From Linyphia triangularis (taxonomy: Eukaryota; Arthropoda; Arachnida; Araneae; Linyphiidae), in the NCBI GenBank assembly GCA_963978545.1, contig OZ021732.1:29666123-29730122 (forward strand): a DNA stretch of 64,000 nt. Reading direction: 5' to 3'. Below, piece after piece: positions 22,071 through 33,565 of this stretch. Both the position numbers and the translations under genes were made by a program. Under the pieces are notes generated by a model. It searched no databases and was not told where the DNA came from. It saw only the letters and a program-made list of their open reading frames with translations. Position 1 is the stretch's first letter. Each line of letters opens with the position of its first letter.

Positions 22071-25014
22071 CAGGGACGGAACTAGGTCACTTTTTACCCG
22101 GGGCAAGAATTCATTTTGGCGCCCCCACACAATAATTTTTTAGATTTGAAGCTAACTATATATACATTGAAAATTAACAAAGGTTTTTCCTTTGTAAAAT
22201 TCTGTTTTGAAACAAACAATAAAAGAATTAATTAATTGAAATTTTAAATAAATATATTTGACAAGCCCTTATTAATGACCAGGGTTCATTCTGCTTGCAT
22301 AAAGATTTGCATAAAGACAAAAAAAAACAACTAATGAATCAATACAAATAATGTCAGTTACAATGAAATAAAAGAACATAGTTGAATGATATGTAACACT
22401 TTTTAACACAAAATCTGGTTAACCTGGTTTCAAAACGTCTTGGATCATAAACAATTAAGCTGTTTTACATTTCAAAAAATATTTTCTTCTGTAAAATACT
22501 AATACAAAAATTTAAAAAGCTTCCGAATATTACCAGAACTCATTGAACACAAAAGCAAATTAATTTAATGACTTGTCTACAAAAATCATTGAATAGTTGG
22601 TAAACACATAAATGTTTATTTTAGAACAATTAATTTAAACTTATTGAAACTCATTTTAATAATAGAATGAATAATATATTACTTACTGTGCTATGTGTGA
22701 GTTCTCCATTTCCTTGGAGAATTTAAAATTCTCGCCAATGCAATGGACAAAATTTGACGAACATGACATCTGTTTGGTGAAAAATAATGCCGTCAAAATG
22801 ACAATATAACTCACGCTGAAAATTGGCGCCTTTTTCTCGTAGCATGGAGACTGGATTCTTTTTATTTTATTTATCACTTCCTGGAAAATACTTTCTTTTT
22901 CGTTATTTTTTATGAAAAATAAGGCCTTGAGATCTATTTTTAGAATTCATGCCTTGATGTTTTATTATTTTTTCATTATTTAGGAATAGATAAAATTTTA
23001 CACTTAGGCACTTTTATGCTTCCGTTTTCTCTTTTTACGAAACATGTTTGAATGCTTGTGTATGATCAAAAAAGAAAAGTAGGAGTGTTAATAATTTAAC
23101 CAGTAAAAAACAAACTTTTTATTCAAATCCCTTATAAGAATTATCAATTTATTAACAATAAAAGTATTTTTTTTTTAAATGATTTATTAAAATGCTTTTG
23201 AAACTCCGCGTCGATTAAAAAAAACTTAATATGGGATTTATCCCCGAACAATTATTTATCTTAATTGAAAAAATACTGGCAACAAGACTTCATCCAGTGG
23301 TAAATTCCTAGTTCACGTTTATGGGTTGGCGCACTTTTGAAAAGTTGGCGACAAAGCCAGAATGTCGCCAATTCGGAATTCCAATATGAAAAATTGAGAA
23401 ACGAACCAGCTCCATGATTTGTAGTATAGGAAGGTTGAAGCCAAAGCGCGTCAATAAAAAAAATGGGATTGCCAAATTTAGAACTGTATCGCCTACAAAA
23501 CAGCGTCAAATCGGCTTGGCGATATTTTAACGTCAACTAGGAATAGACCCAATGTATTGTCATGGGCTTTAAGCTAATTGGCCAAGTTTCAGGATGATGG
23601 GAAGGGGGTTAATTGCATCCGCAGATTTGTACGCCAGGCTCAAACGCACACTCAAACAAAAGTGAAGTTAATATAAGGGATTTAAAAATATATAGTAAAA
23701 TATATTGTTAAAAATATATAGTCACATATTTAGTCAGTGTATTTAAATTGAGATTTGGATAGGATGTAATTTACTGTTTTCGTTTTTATTTTTAAAAAAT
23801 CGATATGTTTTGCGATAAATAGGAATTCTTGTGTCAACTTTTTATCGCATAATTTTTTTGCATTTCTTCATGTTTCAGAACATTCTGAATCAAAAAAGTG
23901 TTCTAGAAAAAAAGTTTGTGGGTCCGTGTGTTGTCTGTGGTCAGCATTACTTTCAAACGGATTGACCTACTTTGGCCATTACACCTGGCGTTACGGTTTT
24001 TGTCAAAATCGTGCTTGCGCTGTCATTTTTACAGCCAAAATAATTGCTAAATTAAATGAAGGAAACAGTGGGAATTGAAAGTTGTTCAAAGTTCAACAAC
24101 CCCAGTTTTTTTAAACTCAGCACGATTCAAAATGTGTAAAAATGAAAAAAAAATCTGTTTTTAGCTGAAGAAATACTAAATTATTCTCTTAAAGAAAACG
24201 TTTCAATCGTTAATTATTTCAATTTTTAATTAACTTTTTGCTAATTAATTTTCATTAGGAATCGCAATGAACCTTTAAAGTTAATGATAATCAACCTCAA
24301 AAACAAAAGTAAACGATTTCTAAACAATTCAGCATCTTGCAGCCCCCTGTAAAAATTCCTGCGGACTCCTAGAGAACAATAAATATATTTGGCAAGAGAT
24401 ATATCCCAAACGTAACCCTTGTCCTTAATACACATCTTCCGAAGTTTATTAGGTTACAAATTTAAAAAAATTCTTACCTTCATTGGTTTCAGTCTCATGA
24501 ACTAGCCAAGATGATAAAAGGTTGGGATATTCTTGCAGTTTCTTTTGCTTTTCTGCGATTCTGCGCCCCAGATAATTTCTTCGACATATTTCAATTTACG
24601 AAAATTTCAACAGCATTAAATTGTTGTAATGCTAAATTTTATCTAACTACATTGCGACTATATTACCAATGCGATTTTAAATTAGCATTTCTGGCAGCCT
24701 GCCATGTAGCACAAACCTATTCTTCATCAAGGGGTAGGGAGAATTCGTTGTCATTCTTTTGTAAAAGGATAGATTATTACTTTCTTTGTACAGAAATGTA
24801 TTATTTTTTTTTCTAGTGGATTTTTTCTTCTGTTGGATATCTTAAAGATCATCCAGAATTTTAAGAAAAAATGAAAATTTATTTATGAAAAATTATCCTT
24901 TCGTCCAAATATTAAAATTTACACAACAAATAGTGCTTTGTTGGCTTTTCGGCGCCCCCTCTGGTTAGCGCCCGGGGCAGCTGCCCCGCCTGCCCCCCCC
25001 TAGTTCCGGCACTG
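22071..25014. mobile_element. hAT-type insertion in the left arm (2,944 bp)
   Basis: The ends are CAGGGACGGAACTAGG and, on the other strand, CAGTGCCGGAACTAGG, flanked by the 8-bp duplication GATAGATG. The length plus one duplication (2,952) equals the asymmetry of the two arms exactly. Subterminal sequence is GC-rich (GGCGCCCCC, GCCCGGGGCAGCTGCCCCG). No transposase frame survives; the largest frame (24511-24816) has no recognised domain. A fragment of the hairpin-ended family lies inside at 23880-24055. The insertion happened after the palindrome existed, or was not copied to the other arm. Confidence 0.92.
23880..24055 (-). repeat. Fragment of the hairpin-ended family inside the hAT
   Basis: The segments GTTCTAGAAAAAAAGT, TGTGGTCAGCATTAC, GGATTGACCTAC and TTTTTGTCAAAATCGTG match the reversed body of the copies at 1304 and 42460. 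It has no head and no hairpin. Confidence 0.55.
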
Positions 25015-26408
25015 GATAGATGAAGTAAAAATAGAAGTTGAATGAAATGTGTTGAACAAAGTTGAAGACGACAAGAAATTCGTAATTGAGAATTATCATT
25101 GACTTATATTAACTTCGTTTTTTCTTGCTTATGACAAGAAAATACACTCTTTCTTATTAAGAACCAACTTGATATCTTATCATAGAATGACAATGATGAA
25201 ATATCTATACATTAAAAAAAAAAAAAATACCAAACTTAGACATAGCAAATTTCTTGAAATTCATGTATAATGCGAGAAGTTTTACTGGAAATATAGAAGA
25301 TACAACATTGAAAGATGTGAATGTTTCGAAGTACTTTATCAGAAATAAAAAAATAAAAAAATGCGCTGAGATTCGCTATAAAAAATTTTAGGAGAAAGTT
25401 TAAACAAAATTTAAAATCAAACATGCTTTTAAATGGGAACACAAATATTAAAACTATAGCACATTAAACAATTTATATTACGTCATCTCAGTTGTATCAA
25501 ACTGAATAACATGAAAAACAACCACAAACTGAATAAACATGAAAATTATCAATATATGTGGAAAAGTTTCCTTTTTTCACATATAAAAAAATAACACATT
25601 GACGTACATTAAGATCACGAAACATGCATAATCATATACCGATAAGAGCAACCAATGTTGCGGGGAGATATTCACATGATGGTCAATATCCCATGAATAA
25701 ATTGATTGATTGAATTTATAATGCTAATTCCAATAGTATTCCACGTAACTTCAACTTCATATGTTACACTATAGATATATTTATTTTTCAAATATATTGA
25801 CTTTCGAAAAATCATCCTTCAATACAAGAATGATCATAGTAAGAATAAAAGAAAAGATACTAAGCATTGATTTAAAGTGTATTTATTTCAACTTAGCAAC
25901 AAATCATATGCTTGAAACGAAAATTGCTTCGAACCAAAGTATAACCATCCAATTTCATTGATTCCTACAAGGACATTTTTCTCATCTAGTAATTGAATTT
26001 TTTTTTTCTCATACACATTATAAGTGATGTCCAAACAGGTGTAGAATAGTTGAAGATATCCGACCTCTTTCTAAATATTAATAAGTCACTGTTGAAAAAC
26101 TTATAAAAATTTCAATTTACACTTAAAGTTTTTTTTTTTTTTTTATATATATTTCAAAGAATTTTTTCAAATCAATATGTATATTTAAATACTGAAACTT
26201 ATTCACTTCAATAAATGTATGTTTAAGTTATAAAACTCTTCGTATGTATTGAAAAATTGTAACTTTTCGTCTTCTTCGTATAAATCGATAACTTATACAC
26301 TAGTTCTTCATCAATTAATCTTCTAAGTAAATCTTTCAAAGGTAAAAACATACTTATAGCTTTGCATTTGTAACAAGTTAAATTGTACATGTTTCATGTG
26401 AAAGTTAC

Positions 26409-26426
26409 AAAATTTCAGATATTTTC
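26409..26426. other. Central loop of the palindrome (18 nt)
   Basis: GAAAGTTAC on the left and GTAACTTTC on the right close the stem. The 18 nt between can pair further (AAAAT with ATTTT, one bulged C), leaving a 7-nt loop TTCAGAT. The spacer is therefore essentially absent. Confidence 0.9.
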
Positions 26427-29400
26427 GTAACTTTCACATGAAACATGTACAATTTAACTTGTTACAAATGCAAAGCTATAAGTATGTTTTTACCTTTGAA
26501 AGATTTACTTAGAAGATTAATTGATGAAGAACTAGTGTATAAGTTATCGATTTATACGAAGAAGACGAAAAGTTACAATTTTTCAATACATACGAAGAGT
26601 TTTATAACTTAAACATACATTTATTGAAGTGAATAAGTTTCAGTATTTAAATATACATATTGATTTGAAAAAATTCTTTGAAATATATATAAAAAAAAAA
26701 AAAACTTTAAGTGTAAATTGAAATTTTTATAAGTTTTTCAACAGTGACTTATTAATATTTAGAAAGAGGTCGGATATCTTCAACTATTCTACACCTGATT
26801 GGACATCACTTATAATGTGTATGAGAAAAAAAAAATTCAATTATTAGATGAGAAAAATGTCCTTGTAGGAATCAATGAAATTGGATGGTTATACTTTGGT
26901 TCGAAGCAATTTTCGTTTCAAGCATATGATTTGTTGCTAAGTTGAAATAAATACACTTTAAATCAATGCTTAGTATCTTTTCTTTTATTCTTACTATGAT
27001 CATTCTTGTATTGAAGGATGATTTTTCGAAAGTCAATATATTTGAAAAATAAATATATCTATAGTGTAACATATGAAGTTGAAGTTACGTGGAATACTAT
27101 TGGAATTAGCATTATAAATTCAATCAATCAATTTATTCATGGGATATTGACCATCATGTGAATATCTCCCCGCAACATTGGTTGCTCTTATCGGTATATG
27201 ATTATGCATGTTTCGTGATCTTAATGTACGTCAATGTGTTATTTTTTTATATGTGAAAAAAGGAAACTTTTCCACATATATTGATAATTTTCATGTTTAT
27301 TCAGTTTGATACAACTGAGATGACGTAATATAAATTGTTTAATGTGCTATAGTTTTAATATTTGTGTTCCCATTTAAAAGCATGTTTGATTTTAAATTTT
27401 GTTTAAACTTTCTCCTAAAATTTTTTATAGCGAATCTCAGCGCATTTTTTTATTTTTTTATTTCTGATAAAGTACTTCGAAACATTCACATCTTTCAATG
27501 TTGTATCTTCTATATTTCCAGTAAAACTTCTCGCATTATACATGAATTTCAAGAAATTTGCTATGTCTAAGTTTGGTATTTTTTTTTTTTTTAATGTATA
27601 GATATTTCATCATTGTCATTCTATGATAAGATATCAAGTTGGTTCTTAATAAGAAAGAGTGTATTTTCTTGTCATAAGCAAGAAAAAACGAAGTTAATAT
27701 AAGTCAATGATAATTCTCAATTACGAATTTCTTGTCGTCTTCAACTTTGTTCAACACATTTCATTCAACTTCTATTTTTACTTCATCTATCACTTTGTCA
27801 TACTTCTTTACAGTTATAGTATGTATCAGTTCAAGCCACTGTTTAAATTTACATCATTGATTTATTCAGTTCACTCAATCTCTTAGGTCATAATAATTTC
27901 ATTAAATTTATAAGATTCATCAAAAAACCTACTTATTACACATGAACTTAATTTTATTGCACCGGGAAGAAAAACTATAGAAATTTGGACAATAAAAATC
28001 TATTACAACAGCTAATAAATTCAATTTTCGACAAGTATGATAGGATATAAAAATTGTATTTTTTTATTTTTCTGCTAAAGTTTAAGTTCTCTGTTAGACA
28101 ATAAAACGTTTGCCTAGAATAAAATCATAAATTATTCATCATTTATGTACCAATAGTAAAATTATCATTTACATTTTTGTAGATTTTTCTTTTTAACATG
28201 ACAATGTTTTACATGTAAAGTTTATTTAATAGTAATTTCCGACTTGAAAATGTAGGTAGCATTTATTTTCGATTAGTTTGATTTCAACTGACAAATATAT
28301 TTCAACATTCGAAGCATATGCGAGTTATGTGAATAAACCATATGCAACTTAGCTAAATTTCAGTAATTAAGTTGTGAAGTTTTATCTTTGCCATAGAAAA
28401 TACATTTATTTTTACTGATTTTTGTTAAGTGCAACGACGATCTTTTACAAAGTATGTCTTCTTGCAACATGAGAAAAGATGCGAAATGATAAGGACTTGT
28501 CTGGTATGCTTTCAATTCCTTGAGAAATAAATTTAGCTTAACTAGAAGACTTGTTCCGATTCTGAAGTGTGCTATTTCCTATCGTAATTTATAATTTTAC
28601 ATAATACTTGGTTTAAAAGTTGAAAAAGTTTGCACAAATTTCCTATGTAAGTTCTGCTTCACTGAAAAGTTATCGGTCACAAGCAATAAAAATTCCACTT
28701 TGTTTGATTAATGTTATGCATGTGTTAATTATCATGTGTAATATCAGTTTTATTTGTGTCTTTCGAAAGCGAGCATTCATAAATTTAAAAGGATATTTCA
28801 AACTATTTTCAAAATATAAGTATCTTTTACAAGTTTTTTCCGTAATGAACTTTGCTCAGTTATATTAATATTGAATATTCATCTTACAAAATAAGCGTCT
28901 TGTAAAACACATTCCGTTTCAGTTTTCTGAAATTTATGTATAAGTTATTTAGAAATTATGGGTGGAAGTTAAAAATCTCTGTATTAATGATATATTGTCA
29001 GCACCTCTCAAATAAAAAAAAATTCATGTATAATTTAGTTTGTCCAGATGATGTTCAATTTTACGTAGTAACAAACTCTATATTTTTCAAATTTATTCTA
29101 GTTTTTCACAAGAAAAAAATATATATATTCTTTAAGTTTGCCTAGCAAACTTTTTTCAGTATTTAAATTTTCTAAGTACATTCCATCACATGAGTAGTTA
29201 TCTATTTCCACTAAGGAAAATATCTTATTATTTTAGTGTGTTTGATTGATGTTAGATTTTTATGTTTCTGATTGGTGATTTGCATATACTCTTTTAAAAA
29301 CTTTACACAATTCGTAACATATATGTTAGAAATAATAGTATATCGCATCTGAGATTGAAAAAATTTATAACTATTATCATGTAAAGAAGGTTAAATTTTA

Positions 29401-30283
29401 AAAACATGTCGTTGAATATGAGTGTTACCATGAAAAAAGTTAACTAAATTACTTGTGATTTCCTTTCAGAGTATAAAAAGTTTCTTTCAATTTATCTTAA
29501 GATGTTTTAAAAGTCTTGCAGGTGATTTTCAAAACTTGAATGCATATCTACAATGTATTTAATATCTACAATTTATTTAATATTTTCCCCCAATTCACCT
29601 TTCAAGTAAAATAAACCTTAGTCAGCATGTATTGCACGAGTTAATACGACACCTTAACGTATATTATTACAAAGTAAATTGTCTAAGTCTTTCTTGAAGT
29701 AACATAAATTTCCAACTTGTATTGATTTTCCGATTGAAAAGTAGAGGTGAAATTTTTTCTTTGGAGTATCTATAACTAATATTTATTTTAAATCTCTTAC
29801 TATTTTTCTTCTATGTAACAATTTTGTTAAGTTTTACCCGTATTGTAGCATATAATCCCACTGAGTTTGAACAATATTCAATGTTTTAAATAATAGAAAA
29901 GTTTTCAAGTAGAAATGATCTTAAATTCTCCAAGTGAATCATACTTTTTGGAAGAAAGTCCATGCGAATTCTACCTTCACTTACTAATATGTCTTTGAAA
30001 TCCACTTTATTCATTCCAAGTTTTCACAAACATTTCATTATGAAAACGGCAAAGTAGGAAAACGATAATCTCAAAGACCTGCTGACACATCACAGCATCA
30101 CCCGCTGCTTGCGCGTCGATGCTGTTGTTCTTGCTGTACAAATCTCCCGACCTGTTCCAACAAGTTTTAGCGTGACTCATCCTCCGATCTAAAAATGCCG
30201 GCGAATGGCGTATCACCTACCGCTACCCTGATTGGCTAATTACCGTCACCTGCTTATCTTCCCATTTAAAGATGTGAATTTTA

Positions 30284-32054
30284 TATGTAAAGTGAATTTT
30301 TACGCTAATGCTTAAATTCTTTGCTATAGAAAGTTCAAATATGTTAGTTTTTTTTCTCTTATATGTTACATTTTAAACATATGATACGAAATTTTTACGT
30401 TATGTTTATCTTAGAAATTTTAAGTATATTATTTTTTTTCTTATTTAACATTAACCTAAGAGTTTAATTGTATATGAATAGTAAATTGTCACGTTAAAGT
30501 TTAAGGATATGATATTTTTGTGAGGTAAATTTTCGTGTAAAGTTTAAAATTCTTTATCTTTGAAATTTTTATTCTGTTAAATTTCCCATTATTTAACATT
30601 AACCTAAGAAAATAATTGTGTATGAAAATGTCGCGTATTGTTTAAATTGTTGTCGAAGAAAGTTTAAGTATGTTATTTTTTTTTTCTTCTCTAATTTAGC
30701 ATTATTCTTACACATTTTAAAGATAAAAATTTTATGCGTGAAATAAATTTTCGCATATTGTTTCAATTCCTTACCTTATAAATTTTTAGTATTTCTTTTT
30801 CTCTAATTTAGCGTTATTCTTACACATTTGAAAGACATAATTTTTATATGTGTGGTAAATTTTCGCGTATTATTTAAATTATTTGCCTTATAAATTTTTA
30901 GAGCTTCTTTTTTATCTTATTTATCGTTGATATAAGAGTATGTTTGTACATGTGAAGTTAATTTTCACGTTCAATTTTAAATTCTTTGCCTTGTAAATTT
31001 TTAGTGTTTCTTTTTTCTAAAAGTTAGAGTTGTCATTATACATTTTAAAGACATGAATGGCAATGTTTGAATTCTTTGTCGTAGAAATTATAGGTATGTT
31101 ATACTTTCCTCCTGCATGTCAAATTTAAAGTCGTGATTTTTATGTGTAAAGTAAATTTTTGCGTTAATGTTAAAGTTATTTGTCGTAGAAAGTTTAAGTA
31201 TGTTACTTTTTTCTTTTATTCAGCGATATTTTAAATACATGATTTTTATATATGTAGTAAATTTTCACTCAAATGTTAAAATTATTTATCGTAGAAATTT
31301 TAAGTATGCTAATTCTTCTTACATGTCACATTTTAATGTCGTGATTTTTATATGTGAAGTAAATTTTTACGTTAATGCTAAAGTTATTTGTCGTGCAAAG
31401 TTTAAGTATGTTAGTTTTTTTTTCTTTTATTTAGCAATATTTTTACATATTTTAAAGACATGATTTTTATGTATATAGTAAATTTTCGCGTAAAGGTTAA
31501 ATTTATTTGTCGTAGAAATTTTAAGTATGCTAATTCTTCTTACACGTCACATTTTAAAGTCGTGATTTTTATATGTGAAGAAAAATTTTTACGTTAATGT
31601 CAAAGTTATTTGTCGTACAAAGTTTAAGTATGTTACTTTTTTTCTCTTATTTAGCGATATTTCTACATATTTTAAAGTCGGGATTTTTATGTGTAAAGTA
31701 AAATGTTACGTTAATGTTAAAGTTATTTGTCGTAGAAAGTTTAAGTACGTTACTTTTCTCTTGCATGTCATATTTTAAAGTCGTGATTTTTATATGTGAA
31801 GGGAATTTTCGAGTAAAGGTTAAATATTTATCTTAGAAATTTTAAGTAAGTTACTTTTTTTCTCTTATTTAGCGATATTTTTACTCATTTTAAAGTGATT
31901 TTTATGTGAAAAGTAAATTTTTTACGTTAATGTTAAAGTTATTTATTTTAAAGAGTTTAAGTATGATACTTTTTTCTCTTATTTAGTGATATTCGTACAC
32001 ATTTTAAAGACATGATTTTTATTCGTAAAGTAAATTTTCACGTTCACTTTTTTT
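30284..32054. repeat. Degenerate tandem array, right arm
   Basis: Mirror image of the 17800-19570 array with equal length and the same unit order (coordinates sum to 49854 throughout). Confidence 0.8.
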
Positions 32055-32348
32055 ATAAGTTTATTTTTTATAATAATAATAATAAAATCTGATAATTATT
32101 ACTAAATATTATCTTTATATTTAATAAATTTCATAATTACTCCAATTGCAACAACTGTCTACGCTAAAAACCCATTCGCTACACTATGACGTCATGAACA
32201 AATTATCTATCACTTTAACTGTTTCAACCAAGATCGTTACACAACAACTCAACTCGCAAACGCGTTGAAGCGTGTTGAAACATCCCTAGTCTCGCTCCCT
32301 CCCTTCTGACGGGTCGATAGTCAGTAGCACCCTCTACCGTGAAACCTG

Positions 32349-32387
32349 ATTGGTCGGTGAAGTCACGTGATCACCCCTCATATATAG
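32349..32387 (+). promoter_or_regulatory. Outward-facing promoter-like block, right arm
   Basis: Mirror of the left block: ATTGG at 32349-32353, CACGTGA at 32364-32370 and TATATAG at 32381-32387 on the plus strand, pointing to the right end. A second CCTGATTGG occurs in the same orientation near 30228, so the motif pair is used twice per arm. Confidence 0.45.
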
Positions 32388-33021
32388 ACGCTACCGGTTG
32401 CCGTCTCGCCATTTCTACTTAGATACCTGAGTGTGAAAGACGTGTTTAATACTTCGTGTTTTTTTCACAGATTTTTTTTTTTTGTTAGGGTGGAGTGAGG
32501 CGGTACCAATTCTTCCTAAAAGAGGTATCGGGCTGGAGGTGGGTCCTTACCTTTAATAAATAATTTTTCAAAATTTATTAATTGTAATTCTAAAGTCTTA
32601 ACTTATTCAAAATTAGTTAGGGAAGGGGGGGTGGGTAGATGAGTTACCATGAAGGCAACGTCCGATAGTCGATATTTTAACAATTGTTTGGTAAAATATT
32701 GAAATGTCACGTGTAGCTCGGGGTTAGGGTTCTTTAGACCCTTAGCAAATGGCCTTCCTTTTATTAACTTTTCAAATTTAACATTTTTTTTTTGTGTAAC
32801 TTTGTTGCAGGTATTTTAACTTGGCTAAAGGATATGTAAGTAACTCGCTAGAAAACCAAACAGTCAATCAGGAGTTAACTTTTGGTCACATGTTTAAAAC
32901 TTATCAGTCACAAGCGAGCATTTAGCTGACCGATCAGAACTCGTTGCCAACACCTGAAAACTAAATTTGGTATATATCCAATGTTATCACCACTTAAAAC
33001 GTAAATCTTAACATAGAATGA

Positions 33022-33348
33022 CGTCATACCCACTGTGACGTCCTTAGTAAAAATACCTATCACTCTAACTTATTCGTTTAGAAGCAGCCCTAGAACAATT
33101 CAGCTCCATCTTAAAGGTAAATCGACACTAAAAAGTGTTGCCATCGCTCTAAACTTTGATATACAACACATTATGACGTCATACTTACTGTGACGTCACG
33201 CAATAAAAACCTATCACTCTAACTTATTCATTTACAAGCAGTCCTAGAACAACTCAACTCTATCTTAAAGGTAAATCGAAACTAAAAAGTGTTGCCATCG
33301 CTCTAAACTTTGATATAAAACACATTATGACGTCATACCTACTGTGAC
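33022..33348. repeat. 154-bp tandem duplication specific to the right arm
   Basis: GACGTCATACCCACTGTGAC at 33022 recurs with changes at 33176 and 33330, a period of 154 bp. The two full units differ at several positions (CAGCCCTAGAACAATTCAGC against CAGTCCTAGAACAACTCAAC). The left arm has one unit only. Confidence 0.85.
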
Positions 33349-33559
33349 GTCATACACAAACAGCTTATAATGAAACTAAAACAACAGCAGGAGGGGAACA
33401 ACTCCACTCCACTTCCGGTCACGTGACTTCAGGTGACGTCATATCCGATGATGTCACTTCCTGTGACGTCATATCCGGACACGCCCCCTTCCGGTCACGC
33501 CCCCATACCATACCATCCCGCATCCCGCCATGGCTCAGGAGCCCCAATTTCTAACTACT

Positions 33560-33565
33560 ATCATG
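33560..33565. repeat. 6-bp target-site duplication, right copy
   Basis: ATCATG directly follows the last base of the palindrome, matching 16443-16448. Confidence 0.85.

Larger units (their letters stand above)
16449..26408 (+). repeat. Left arm of the giant palindrome
   Basis: In outside-to-centre order it holds: a GC-rich end with TGACGTCA clusters (16449-16850); a promoter-like block (about 17460-17600); a degenerate tandem array (17800-19570); a GC-richer island (19600-19850); AT-rich sequence with a 2,944-bp hAT insertion; and AT-rich sequence up to the loop. The arm is 9,960 bp, or 7,008 bp without the hAT and its duplication, against 6,979 bp for the right arm without its extra 154-bp unit. 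Confidence 0.95.
16449..33559. mobile_element. Giant palindromic element, Polinton-like insertion (17.1 kb, gene-less)
   Basis: The two halves are inverted copies of each other. Position pairs sum to constants (52835 at the centre, 52806 outside a 27-bp indel, 49854 outside the hAT insertion, 50008 outside a 154-bp unit), so the arms align along their entire length. The outer ends read AGTAGTTAGAAATTGGGG on both strands, and the element is flanked by ATCATG on each side. After removing the hAT and its duplication the element is about 14.16 kb. Polinton/Maverick elements (15-20 kb) make 6-bp duplications and start with AG, which fits. They normally encode a protein-primed DNA polymerase, integrase, ATPase and capsid proteins, and none is seen here. 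The element is therefore a non-autonomous derivative whose arms are essentially all of it. Another 6-bp-duplicating superfamily, such as Dada, is the main alternative. The palindrome and duplication are certain from the sequence; the family is inference. Confidence 0.85.
26427..33559 (-). repeat. Right arm of the giant palindrome
   Basis: This is the reverse complement of the left arm, lacking the hAT insertion and a 27-bp segment, and carrying one extra copy of a 154-bp unit near 33022-33330. Scattered single-base differences exist (left CCAAACAGGTG near 26029 against CCAATCAGGTG, reverse strand, near 26800), so the arms are not identical. This argues against a sequencing or assembly fold-back artefact. 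Confidence 0.95.

Noticed and set aside
16449..33559. The palindrome as a sequencing or assembly fold-back artefact
   Set aside because: Arms differ by a hAT insertion with a perfect duplication, a 27-bp indel, a 154-bp unit and scattered single bases, and the structure is bounded by a 6-bp duplication. A chimeric read would give identical arms and no duplication.
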